The position numbers and the translations under genes were made by a program. DNA of 64,000 bases, from assembly GCF_014854695.1 (NCBI RefSeq), contig NZ_CP027557.1, positions 434,001 through 498,000 on the forward strand, written 5' to 3'. Positions 1 to 7,606 of this stretch are shown here, one piece after another. The DNA comes from Rhodococcus rhodochrous. GTDB taxonomy: Bacteria > Actinomycetota > Actinomycetes > Mycobacteriales > Mycobacteriaceae. Position 1 is the stretch's first letter. Each line of letters begins with the position of its first letter. Under the pieces are notes generated by a model, which searched no databases, was not told where the DNA came from, and saw only the letters and a program-made list of their open reading frames with translations.

Positions 1-38
1 CGTGCCCGCACTCCCGCCCCGTCACGAGAGGATCATCG

Positions 39-1637
39 ATGGTTCCCCCCTCTGTCGTTTCCGAAGCGGTCGGCTCCGACGCCACCCGCTTCCGCAGCAA
101 CAACTGGAACAATCAGGTGGCGCGCCACGCCCTGATGATTCCCGATCGCACGGCCTTCCGATTCCGCGGCGAGACCATCACCTGGTCGCAGTTGAATACG
201 CGTGTCGAGAAGCTCGCCGATGCACTCTCGCGTCGCGGCATCGGCTTCGGCGACCGCGTCATCATCCTCATGCTCAACCGTCCGGAGTACGTCGAGATCG
301 TGCTCGCGGCCAACGCCCTCGGTGCCATCGCCGTGCCGGTGAACTTCCGCCTCACCGCACCCGAGGTCGCCTTCCTCGTGGGTGATTCCGGCGCGAAGGC
401 GATCGTCGCGGAGGGGCCGCTCGTCCCGCTCGCCGCCGCCGCGCGTGGCCAGGCGGAGGGCATCGAACTGTCCATCACGGTCGGAGTCGAGCCGGAAGGC
501 GACTCGCTCTCCTACGAGGCACTCGTCGCCGAAGAGGGCGAACCCCACCCGCCGGTGGAGATCCCGAACGACACGCCCGCGCTCATCATGTACACCTCGG
601 GCACGACGGGCCGGCCCAAGGGCGCCGTGCTCACCCACTCCAATCTCGAAGCGCAGTCGCTCACCTGCATCCGGGCCTTCCGCCTGTTCGACGAATCGGG
701 CATCGGTTTCTGCGCGTCGCCGATGTTCCACATCGCGGCCCTCGGCTCGATCGCGCCGAGCCTGATGCTCGGCACGCCCACCGTCATCCACCCGGTCGGC
801 GCTTTCGACCCGGAGGAACTGCTCGACGTGCTCGAGGCCGAGAACGTCACCAGCCTGTTCCTCGTGCCGGTGCAGTGGCAGGCGATGTGTGCCGCGCAGC
901 AGGCCAAGCCGCGGAAGCTGAAGCTGCGCAACATCTCCTGGGGTGCGGCACCGAGCTCCGACACGATCCTGCGGGCCATGGCGGAGACCTTCCCCGACGC
1001 CTTCAACGTGGCGGTCTTCGGCCAGACCGAGATGTCGCCCATCACCTGTGTGCTCGACGGCGACGACGCCATCCGCAAGCTCGGCTCCGTGGGCCGGGTC
1101 ATCCCCACCATCCAGGCGCGTGTGGTCGACGACGAGATGAACGACGTCGCCCCTGGCGAGGTCGGCGAGATCGTCTACCGCGGTCCCACCATGATGCGCG
1201 AGTACTGGAACAACCCCACCGCCACCAGCGAAGCGTTCTACGGCGGATGGTTCCACTCCGGCGACCTCGTGCGCGTGGACGAAGAGGGCTTCGTCTACGT
1301 CGTCGACCGCAAGAAGGACATGATCATCTCGGGCGGCGAGAACATCTACTGCGCCGAGGTCGAGAACGTCCTGTTCGGGCATCCCAAGGTGCTCGAGGCC
1401 GCGGTCATCGGTCGCCCCGACGCGAAGTGGGGCGAGGTGCCCGTCGCCGTCGTCGCGCTGAAGCCCGGCAACGACGACCTCACCCTCGACGAGCTCCAGC
1501 CGTACCTGAACGAGCACCTCGCGCGGTACAAGCACCCCAAGGAGGTCGTGATCGTCGACGCCCTGCCGCGCAACGCGAGCGGCAAGGTCGTCAAGGGTGA
1601 GCTCCGCGGCGGTCTCCCCGCCGTTACCCAGGGCTGA
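39..1637 (+). CDS. Acyl-CoA synthetase (long-chain fatty acid-CoA ligase family)
   Basis: A 532-residue ATP-dependent acyl-CoA ligase of the ANL superfamily, predicted to activate a carboxylic acid as acyl-AMP and then as the CoA thioester. Visible motifs are the P-loop YTSGTTGRPKGA near residue 187, the GQTE adenine motif near 327, the hinge region VDRKKDMIISGGENIY near 421, and the C-terminal lysine in NASGKVVKGEL near residue 517. The length is normal for a FadD-type enzyme. The ATG follows GAGAGGATC. The substrate cannot be read from sequence; medium- or long-chain fatty acids or an aromatic/steroid side-chain acid are all possible. A strong hairpin terminator follows. Confidence 0.93.
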   Translation: MVPPSVVSEAVGSDATRFRSNNWNNQVARHALMIPDRTAFRFRGETITWSQLNTRVEKLADALSRRGIGFGDRVIILMLNRPEYVEIVLAANALGAIAVPVNFRLTAPEVAFLVGDSGAKAIVAEGPLVPLAAAARGQAEGIELSITVGVEPEGDSLSYEALVAEEGEPHPPVEIPNDTPALIMYTSGTTGRPKGAVLTHSNLEAQSLTCIRAFRLFDESGIGFCASPMFHIAALGSIAPSLMLGTPTVIHPVGAFDPEELLDVLEAENVTSLFLVPVQWQAMCAAQQAKPRKLKLRNISWGAAPSSDTILRAMAETFPDAFNVAVFGQTEMSPITCVLDGDDAIRKLGSVGRVIPTIQARVVDDEMNDVAPGEVGEIVYRGPTMMREYWNNPTATSEAFYGGWFHSGDLVRVDEEGFVYVVDRKKDMIISGGENIYCAEVENVLFGHPKVLEAAVIGRPDAKWGEVPVAVVALKPGNDDLTLDELQPYLNEHLARYKHPKEVVIVDALPRNASGKVVKGELRGGLPAVTQG

Positions 1638-1660
1638 TCCCCGGCGCACTCCTCGTACGA

Positions 1661-1702
1661 ACGAACGGGGACCGGACCACTACGGTCCGTGTCCCCGTTC
1701 GT
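1661..1702 (+). terminator. Intrinsic terminator after the acyl-CoA synthetase
   Basis: The arms at 1661-1678 and 1684-1702 form an 18-bp stem with one bulged base and the 5-nt loop ACTAC. It starts 24 nt after the stop codon. There is no long T tract, as is usual in actinobacteria. Confidence 0.75.
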
Positions 1703-1783
1703 CGTCGTTCGGCGGCGGATCGGTGAGGCCGCGTCGGGAGAACCGTTGAACTACTGGAAGAAGTTGTTGGAAGGACTGGGCGG

Positions 1784-2332
1784 ATGACACCGACCGATGC
1801 CCCCACCGGGAACGACACCGAATCCGCAGCGGAGTCGCGCGATGCTGTTGCGATCACCCGTTCCGGCGCGGGCCGGTGGGTCACCGCCGCGGTCGTCGTG
1901 GTGCTGCTCGCGGCCGCCGGTTTCTTCGGATTCCGTTGGTGGCAGGCCGAACAGGACGCCGCGCTGTGCGACGACGCGATCGCGCAGGCCCGCGAGTACG
2001 CAGTGGCCCTCGGCACCTACGACTACCGCTCGTTCGACGACAACCTCACCGCCGTGACGTCCAACGCCACCGAGGAATTCGCCTCCCGGTACGAGGAGGT
2101 CGCCGGAGACCTGCGAGAACTCGTCGCGAACGGGGAGGGCACGTCGGCGGCGCGTGCCGAGCATGCCGGTCTCGAGAGCTTCGACGGCGATGTCGCGACG
2201 GTGCTGGTCTTCCTCGATCAGGACGTGAAGAACGTCGTCGTACCGGAGGGACGCACCGACGCGACCCGCTTCGTCATCACGTTGAAGCGGGTCGACGACC
2301 GGTGGTTGCTCGACGGGGCCGACGCGCGGTAG
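1784..2332 (+). CDS. Mce-associated-type membrane protein
   Basis: A 182-residue protein with a polar N-terminus of about 35 residues, one transmembrane segment (about 36-56, VVVVLLAAAGFFGF) and an extracytoplasmic domain of about 125 residues. This topology and the C-terminal pattern FVITLKRVDDRWLLDG are typical of the Mce-associated proteins that accompany mce lipid-import loci in mycolate actinobacteria. No mce operon lies nearby, so it is an orphan. The ATG at 1784 follows GGAAGGA at a good distance. The function is unknown; a scaffold or lipid-transport accessory role is inferred only from the family. Confidence 0.7.
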   Translation: MTPTDAPTGNDTESAAESRDAVAITRSGAGRWVTAAVVVVLLAAAGFFGFRWWQAEQDAALCDDAIAQAREYAVALGTYDYRSFDDNLTAVTSNATEEFASRYEEVAGDLRELVANGEGTSAARAEHAGLESFDGDVATVLVFLDQDVKNVVVPEGRTDATRFVITLKRVDDRWLLDGADAR

Positions 2333-2380
2333 CGCGGGCCCGGCTCCGTCGTAGCGGAACATCGAGCGTGCCGGGAGCGG

Positions 2381-3529
2381 TCAGGCCTCGGTGAGCGTCT
2401 TCGATGCCGTGTCATCCGGACTCGCATCGGCCTCGCGCGGGACGGTGAAGGTCGCAGCGACAGAGGCGATCGCGACGACGAAGCACGCCACGGTATACCA
2501 CAGGCTGCCGATCGGGTCGCCTGCCTCGGTGACCCCGTCGACGGCGGAGAACCAGTCGGGCAGAGCGCTGATCCACAGCACGGCCATCACGGCGAGATAG
2601 GCGATGGCGTACCAGCGGACGAGGTCGTTCGAATAGAGCCGATCGGTGGGTGTGTTCCGCAGCCGGGACCACTGGCGCGAGAGCACGTAGATCGCCACGA
2701 TCGACAGGATCACGAGTTCGGCCGCGTAGATCGTCGCCCGAACCGTCGTGCTGCCCATGCCGATCACGGTCGCCGGCGCCGGGAGGATCACCACACCCAC
2801 GGACGCGAGAAGTCCGACGGTGATCGTGCGCCAGGTCAGTTCGAGGCCGCCGAAGGTGCGCCCCGCGTCGATGTGCCGGCCGACGAAGAACTGCGCGCAG
2901 AATGCCAGCGACATCGGCCACAGGGCGGCGAAGACCACGACGCTCGGGAGCGGAACGGAGTCGAAGAAGGGCTGGTTGATCGGGTTGTCGAGCGACCACT
3001 CCCACCACCGCAGCTGCGGTCCGAGGTGATCGAAGATCTCGTAGAAGGCGTGGTGGACGAAGCCCACGCAGACGGCGCCGACGACGGTGCCGTACTGCCG
3101 GAACACCCCGAGCATCCGGACGATTTCGAACGCGATCGTCGCCATCATCGGGTAGATGGCGATGATGTACAGCGGCAGACGTCCCCACATGAACTCGACG
3201 GTGAACACGTTGTGCGCGAACATCGTGTCGAGGTAGTCCTCCACGCCGAAGGCGTCGGGGAAGTACAGCAGCGGTTCGATGATGAACAGGAACGCGAGCG
3301 TACCGAGCCAGACGACGAGGTTCGTGGCGTCACCGGTGCGCCGCAGCCGGACGATCGCGTACACGAGCATCAGCACCGCCCCGAGCACGATGGTCGCCTC
3401 GAGGACGGGCAGCGTCCAGTTCTCCAGCGCGAACGGACTGCGCAGTTCGAAGATCCCACCGGCTTCGTCGCACGAGAATCCGAGGCGGGTCGAGAGGTTC
3501 TCGAAGGTGGGCGAGCACAGATCGGACAT
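2381..3529 (-). CDS. Polytopic membrane protein of unknown function
   Basis: A 382-residue protein with about 8-9 hydrophobic segments spread over the whole length, e.g. TLPVLEATIVLGAVLMLVYA, NLVVWLGTLAFLFIIEPLLY and VVVFAALWPMSLAFCAQFFV. I recognise no family. Its start codon overlaps the stop of the upstream Metal_hydrol gene (ATGA at 3529), so the two are translationally coupled and probably work together. The reading frame continues upstream, but MSDLCSPTFENL at 3529 is preferred because it sits exactly on the overlap. A diiron protein paired with an integral membrane protein suggests lipid or membrane-associated chemistry, which is inference. Confidence 0.75.
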   Translation of the reverse strand: MSDLCSPTFENLSTRLGFSCDEAGGIFELRSPFALENWTLPVLEATIVLGAVLMLVYAIVRLRRTGDATNLVVWLGTLAFLFIIEPLLYFPDAFGVEDYLDTMFAHNVFTVEFMWGRLPLYIIAIYPMMATIAFEIVRMLGVFRQYGTVVGAVCVGFVHHAFYEIFDHLGPQLRWWEWSLDNPINQPFFDSVPLPSVVVFAALWPMSLAFCAQFFVGRHIDAGRTFGGLELTWRTITVGLLASVGVVILPAPATVIGMGSTTVRATIYAAELVILSIVAIYVLSRQWSRLRNTPTDRLYSNDLVRWYAIAYLAVMAVLWISALPDWFSAVDGVTEAGDPIGSLWYTVACFVVAIASVAATFTVPREADASPDDTASKTLTEA

Positions 3530-4464
3530 CAGTTGTTCCTCCCGCCCACGGTTTCCGCCGTGTACCACTGCGAGACGTCGTAGCCTTCGTCGAATCGGCG
3601 GAACCACACGTCGGCGAGCGCCGGCAGCTTCTCGTGGTCGGGATTGTGCTTGGGCATCTGGCTGCGGACGATGCCCACCAGCGCGACGAGCTGTTCGCCG
3701 AGCGGCAGGACGTCGAAGGCGCGCGGCATCGGGCCGTGGTCCTCGTACCGCAGGAACGGCAACCGGCGCCGCAGGTTCTGCTTGCGGCGGTACGACGCGA
3801 ACATCGACATCGCGTCGATCTTCCGTTCCTCCAGCGGCACATGCTTGTTGAATCCCTCGCATGCGATGGCGATGACGTCGAGCACGTGCTTGAACACCGA
3901 GGGGGCCTGACGCATGCGGTACAGATCGCTGCCGACCACCGCGTCGAAGATGATGAGCGCCGAACTGCGGTGTTCGACCTCCTCGACGAAATGCCAGATG
4001 AACAACGACGCGACCCGGTCGTCGCCGGGGCGGAAGAGAGCCGAGTCGTTGTCGAGCATGAGCTTGAAGACGGGGGTGAAGGTCGCCTCGAGGTCGGCGG
4101 TGTACGCGAGGCGGTACTCGGCGGAGGTCTCGGCGGTGAGCTTGTCGAAGGCGCCGATGACGTCGTCGAGCGTCTCCTGCAGTCCCGGATAGCTCTTGAT
4201 CAGACCCTTCACGTGTTGCCGGTGGGCGGTGGAGTGCTGCCCCTCCTGGTACATGAAGGCGTTGGCCTCTTCGAGGACCTCGGGATCGGTGATGCGCGGG
4301 GTGATCTCACGGATCATGTTCACGATCATCTTCTCGAAACCGATCGCGAGGAACGAGACGGCGTTGGCCATGCTCGAGAAGGCCGGATTCTCCTCGTTCC
4401 ACAGGAACGGCACGTCGTAATCCGCGAATGCGAAGCGCATCTTGCGGACCTGCAGGTTCGTCAT
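3529..4464 (-). CDS. Metal-dependent hydrolase family protein (Metal_hydrol, PF10118-like)
   Basis: A 311-residue helical protein of the predicted metal-dependent hydrolase family. Putative metal ligands are visible as EEANAFMYQEGQHSTAH (about residues 66-82) and WHFVEEVEHRSSA (about 159-171), a ferritin-like E..EH arrangement. The family is uncharacterised biochemically. MTNLQVRKM at 4464 is chosen as start because GAGGT lies 8 nt upstream; an in-frame upstream start at 4569 would run into the operator at 4567-4592. It is the first gene of a two-gene unit with the membrane protein and is divergent from a TetR regulator, its likely controller. Confidence 0.8.
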   Translation of the reverse strand: MTNLQVRKMRFAFADYDVPFLWNEENPAFSSMANAVSFLAIGFEKMIVNMIREITPRITDPEVLEEANAFMYQEGQHSTAHRQHVKGLIKSYPGLQETLDDVIGAFDKLTAETSAEYRLAYTADLEATFTPVFKLMLDNDSALFRPGDDRVASLFIWHFVEEVEHRSSALIIFDAVVGSDLYRMRQAPSVFKHVLDVIAIACEGFNKHVPLEERKIDAMSMFASYRRKQNLRRRLPFLRYEDHGPMPRAFDVLPLGEQLVALVGIVRSQMPKHNPDHEKLPALADVWFRRFDEGYDVSQWYTAETVGGRNN

Positions 4465-4566
4465 GGGGCGGTACCTCGTCTCGTCGACACCGGGCTGGTT
4501 GTGGACCTGGTTGGGACACGGTTGGGGAGGACCTCGGAAGAGCCGGGAGGCCCCGATCGGCGTGAC

Positions 4567-4592
4567 CATACACGAAATGCGTCATGTGTATG
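4567..4592. promoter_or_regulatory. Inverted repeat, candidate TetR operator in divergent promoter region
   Basis: CATACAC (4567-4573), 12 bp, then GTGTATG (4586-4592): a perfect 7-bp inverted repeat between the divergent Metal_hydrol and tetR genes. The sequence TATGAT at 4589-4594 overlaps the right arm and looks like a -10 element reading toward tetR. This geometry suits autoregulation and control of the divergent pair. It is inferred from position and symmetry only. Confidence 0.55.
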
Positions 4593-4697
4593 ATAGGTGT
4601 CCCATCCGCTCACGGGAGTCCGTTTCGGACCACATCCACCGAGGTCGGCCGTGTTACCGTCGGGCCCTCTCCAGGCGACGGTTCGAGGAAGCGCGAA

Positions 4698-5357
4698 GTG
4701 GCACGTAGACGTGGGTGGGGCGGGAGTCCTCCCGCCGACGACGAAGAGGCGTCGCAGCGGATCGTTGCCGCTGCCGTCGACCTGATCGACCGGACCGGCG
4801 CGGAGATCAGCATCGCCGACGTGGCCCAGTCCCTCGGCGTGATCCGCCAGACGGTCTACCGCTACTTCCCGAGCGCCGACGCCCTCATGCGCGCGGCCGC
4901 CATCGCATCGGTCGAAGGGTTCCTGGAACGACTGACCCGGCAGGTCGCGGGCCTCGACGATCCGGTCGAGGCCATGACCGAAGGCGTGGTCTACACGCTC
5001 GCGGAGGTGCGTCGCACCCCGCACCTCGGCATCCTGCTGTCGAGCACCTACTCGAACCCGCATCCCGAGGAGATCGCGTCGGAAGAGGCGTGGATGTTCG
5101 GCATGGCGATGATCAAGCGGTTCGACGTCGACTGGGAGAAACACGGCTACGACGACGACTCCCTCGCGGAATTGGTCGAATACGTGCTGCGCACGATGCA
5201 GTCGTTCTTCGTCTCACCGGGAACGCCGCCACGCTCCGACGACGATCTGCGCCGCTACCTGCGGCGATGGATGGGGACGGCGATCCTCGCCCAGCGCGGG
5301 TGGGATCCCGACAACCCCGCGGAGGGCGACCGTTCTCCCGTAGAGTCCGGTTCGTGA
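4698..5357 (+). CDS. TetR-family transcriptional regulator
   Basis: A 219-residue regulator. The N-terminal helix-turn-helix is clear: residues about 20-67, ASQRIVAAAVDLIDRTG, then ISIDVAQ-like ISIADVAQSLGV and RQTVYRYFPSADAL. The C-terminal ligand-binding region is divergent. The GTG at 4698 is chosen because GAGGAA precedes it and the HTH then begins at the usual distance. The stop overlaps the GTG of the rhodanese gene (GTGA), so the two are co-translated. The divergent Metal_hydrol/membrane pair and the inverted repeat at 4567-4592 are the likely targets. Confidence 0.87.
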   Translation: MARRRGWGGSPPADDEEASQRIVAAAVDLIDRTGAEISIADVAQSLGVIRQTVYRYFPSADALMRAAAIASVEGFLERLTRQVAGLDDPVEAMTEGVVYTLAEVRRTPHLGILLSSTYSNPHPEEIASEEAWMFGMAMIKRFDVDWEKHGYDDDSLAELVEYVLRTMQSFFVSPGTPPRSDDDLRRYLRRWMGTAILAQRGWDPDNPAEGDRSPVESGS

Positions 5358-5824
5358 CGAGCGACGAGCAGCAGATCAGGCGTGCCGATCGCACACGCGA
5401 CGGCGACCCGCAGAACATTCCCCGCCCGCTGGAGGGTGAAGCCGACCGCATGGTGGTGGAGACGACCTGGGGTGAGGTGCAGCCACTGCAGGTGGCGGCG
5501 GGCGTGGCGACCGTCGGTGAACTCGAGGTGATCGAACTGCTCGACCGGGGCGCTGCGCTCGTCGACACGCGGGTGCCCGATTCCCGGAGCGGAGTGAGCC
5601 TCCCCGGCGCCGTGAACATCCCGCACGACGACATCGTCGAGAGGAAGGGCGAGCTCGACACCGCCCGGACGACGATCGTCTTCTGCAACGGTCCCCAGTG
5701 CCCTCAGTCGCCCGATGCGATCCGGAAGCTGATCGATGCCGGATATCCCGCGTCCGCGCTCGCCTACTACCGCGGAGGGCTGCACGACTGGGCGACTCTG
5801 GGCTTCCCCCTCGCCTCGGTCTGA
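5354..5824 (+). CDS. Rhodanese-like domain protein
   Basis: A 156-residue protein with a single rhodanese domain (about residues 50-155). The active-site loop is CNGPQCPQS, and the surrounding LVDTR, PGAVNIPH and YYRGGLHDWATLGFPL are typical of the family. Rhodaneses carry a persulfide on the loop cysteine and move sulfane sulfur or sense redox state. The about 45 N-terminal residues are polar and unassigned. The GTG at 5354 overlaps the tetR stop by 4 bp. Confidence 0.85.
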   Translation: MTSDEQQIRRADRTRDGDPQNIPRPLEGEADRMVVETTWGEVQPLQVAAGVATVGELEVIELLDRGAALVDTRVPDSRSGVSLPGAVNIPHDDIVERKGELDTARTTIVFCNGPQCPQSPDAIRKLIDAGYPASALAYYRGGLHDWATLGFPLASV

Positions 5825-5842
5825 CCGGGTCGCGGAAAAGGC

Positions 5843-5871
5843 TTGCGTTCGCACTGTGACGTAGCTAACAT
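5843..5871 (+). promoter_or_regulatory. Promoter with overlapping Crp/GlxR-like site
   Basis: A TTGCGT -35 (5843-5848), 17-bp spacer and TAACAT -10 (5866-5871) precede the epoxide hydrolase leader. TGTGACGTAGCTAACA (5855-5870) matches the Crp/GlxR consensus TGTGA-N6-TCACA at 9 of 10 fixed positions and covers the -10, a position expected for repression. A nearly identical element lies upstream of whiB4. Confidence 0.5.
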
Positions 5872-5877
5872 CGAAGG

Positions 5878-6048
5878 TGCGAATCGAGCTTATAAGACGT
5901 CCGCGGACGACAGAGAGAAGCTCGTGAAGCAGAGATCCGGCCCGGAGAACGCGTAAAGCGAATCACCGGGCCGAACCCCTGTTCAGGGGAGGATTCGCGG
6001 TCGAATCCCGGGTCGGTACCGATCACCGCGACTACAGAAGGGGACGGG
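5878..6048 (+). promoter_or_regulatory. Long structured 5' leader upstream of the epoxide hydrolase
   Basis: The predicted transcript start near 5878 leaves about 170 nt of untranslated leader. It contains four possible stems: CGTCCGCGGACG (5898-5909), CGGCCCGG/CCGGGCCG (5938-5945 with 5966-5973), CCCCT/AGGGG (5976-5980 with 5985-5989) and GGATTCG/CGAATCC (5991-5997 with 6002-6008). A possible 10-codon open frame (GTG at 5923 to TAA at 5955) preceded by GAGAGAAG overlaps the second stem. I could not match this to a known riboswitch class. Confidence 0.4.
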
Positions 6049-6891
6049 GTGGGGGAGCGCATCACGACCGTCGAGAGGGACGGACTCCGGTTCGACATCC
6101 GCGACGACGGGCCGATCGACGGCGAACCCATCGTTCTTCTGCACGGATTCCCGCAGGACTCCCGATCCTGGGAGGCGGTCGCACCTCACCTGCACGCCGC
6201 GGGGTATCGCACCTTCGCCCCGGATCAGCGCGGCTACTCGCCCGGTGCCCGACCACCCCGCCGCCGTGACTACAGCCTCGACCTGCTCGTCGACGACGTC
6301 GCGGCGCTCATCGAATCGGTGCCCGGTGGTCGCGCGCACGTCGTCGGCCACGACTGGGGGTCCGCCGTCGCGTGGGCGCTCGCGGAGCAGCGTCCCGATC
6401 TCGTCCGCACCATGACGGCGGTGTCCGTTCCGCATCCGGCGGCGTTCATGCGCTCGTTCGTCACCAGCGGTCAGCTGCTGCGCTCGTGGTACATGCTCGT
6501 CTTCCAGCTGCCCTGGATCCCGGAGACCCTGCTGAGCAGGGAGAAGGTCGCGCGGCAGTTGCTGCACGGCACCGGCCAGCCGTCCGCCGCCACCGACCGC
6601 GATGTCGCGCGGTTGAAGGACCGCGCCGCGGTGCGGGCCGGCATCAACTGGTATCGGGCGGTGCCCCTGTCGAATCCGAAGTCGTCCTTCGGGAAGATCA
6701 CCGTGCCCGCACTCATGGTGTGGAGCGACAAGGACACTGCGATCGGATCCGCCGGGGTCGACGCGACCGCCCGCTACGTCAGTGGGCCGTACCGACGGGA
6801 AACGCTCGTCGGCACGAGCCACTGGATTCCCGACGAGGAGCCGGAGAAGCTCGCGCGGCTGGTCCTCGAACACATCGCCGCGCACGGCTGA
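6049..6891 (+). CDS. Alpha/beta hydrolase, epoxide hydrolase-like
   Basis: A 280-residue alpha/beta hydrolase. The oxyanion motif HGFPQDS (about 32-38), the nucleophile elbow GHDWGS with Asp102 as nucleophile, a later WSDKDTAIG acid segment and the base in TSHWIPDEEPEKL together indicate the epoxide hydrolase / haloalkane dehalogenase group rather than a serine esterase. Epoxide hydrolases add water to an oxirane to give a diol; the substrate is unknown. The GTG at 6049 follows AGAAGGGGA. A long hairpin-rich leader and a Crp-like promoter precede it, and no co-directional partner follows. Confidence 0.86.
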   Translation: MGERITTVERDGLRFDIRDDGPIDGEPIVLLHGFPQDSRSWEAVAPHLHAAGYRTFAPDQRGYSPGARPPRRRDYSLDLLVDDVAALIESVPGGRAHVVGHDWGSAVAWALAEQRPDLVRTMTAVSVPHPAAFMRSFVTSGQLLRSWYMLVFQLPWIPETLLSREKVARQLLHGTGQPSAATDRDVARLKDRAAVRAGINWYRAVPLSNPKSSFGKITVPALMVWSDKDTAIGSAGVDATARYVSGPYRRETLVGTSHWIPDEEPEKLARLVLEHIAAHG

Positions 6892-6895
6892 TCAC

Positions 6896-7606
6896 TCAGG
6901 CGCGCAACCGTTCCTGCCGCAGCAGGTCGACCTCGGGCAGATCCAGCGGCGGCAGCGAGTCGACTCCCAGAGCGCGCATCAGGAGATGATCGGCGAGCTC
7001 GGGATTGCGGGCGAGCACGGGACCGTGCAGATAGGTGCCGATCACCGAACCCTGCACGGCACCTTCGAGCCCGTCGCCCACACCGTTGCCGACACCGCGG
7101 TCGACGCGGCCGAGCCCGGTGGCGTCGGATCCGAGAGTCGTTCCACCACGGTGGTTCTCGAATCCGGTCAGTGGTCGAGTGACGCCGGACAGCGTGGGGC
7201 GGATGACGATCTCGCCGATCGCGCGGGTCTGCTGCGGCGAGGTGGTCGCGTCGAGGATGCCCACACCGTCGACGCGTTCGCCCGAGGACGTCTCGTACCA
7301 GTGGCCGAGCACCTGGATCGCGGCGCAGATGGCCAGCACGGGCGCTCCACGTTCGGCGGCGCGCTGCAATCCCGGATAGCGCTGCAGGTGCCGTGTGGCC
7401 AGTCGCTGCGCGGCGTCCTCGGCGCCACCGAGGGTGTAGAGATCGAGAGACTCGGGGACGGGATCGTTCAGTCCGATCTCGACGATCTCGGCGTCGTGAC
7501 CGCGCATCCGCAGGCGCTGGCGCAGCACCAGGGCATTGCCGCCGTCGCCGTAGGTGCCCATCACGTCGGGCAGGACGAGTCCGATGCGGACGGTCGACTC
7601 AGACAT
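6896..7606 (-). CDS. gatD: Lipid II isoglutaminyl synthase, glutamine amidotransferase subunit GatD
   Basis: A 236-residue class I glutaminase-like subunit. The catalytic cysteine lies in LAICAAIQVLG and the histidine in GTYLHGPVLARNPELADHLL. With MurT it amidates the alpha-carboxyl of D-Glu in the lipid II stem peptide, which is needed for normal cross-linking. The start MSESTVRIG at 7606 overlaps the murT stop by 8 bp, so the two subunits are translationally coupled. The order matches Rv3712-Rv3713. Confidence 0.92.
   Translation of the reverse strand: MSESTVRIGLVLPDVMGTYGDGGNALVLRQRLRMRGHDAEIVEIGLNDPVPESLDLYTLGGAEDAAQRLATRHLQRYPGLQRAAERGAPVLAICAAIQVLGHWYETSSGERVDGVGILDATTSPQQTRAIGEIVIRPTLSGVTRPLTGFENHRGGTTLGSDATGLGRVDRGVGNGVGDGLEGAVQGSVIGTYLHGPVLARNPELADHLLMRALGVDSLPPLDLPEVDLLRQERLRA

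Noticed and set aside
33-1649. A 538-codon open frame on the minus strand antisense to the acyl-CoA synthetase
   Set aside because: It is a mirror of third-position GC in the real gene; composition is Arg/Glu/Asp/His-rich without any domain, while the plus frame has all ANL motifs.
5991-6008. A T-arm-like hairpin GGATTCG-cggt-CGAATCC as part of a tRNA
   Set aside because: No acceptor, D- or anticodon arms fit around it; it is better explained as one stem of the leader.
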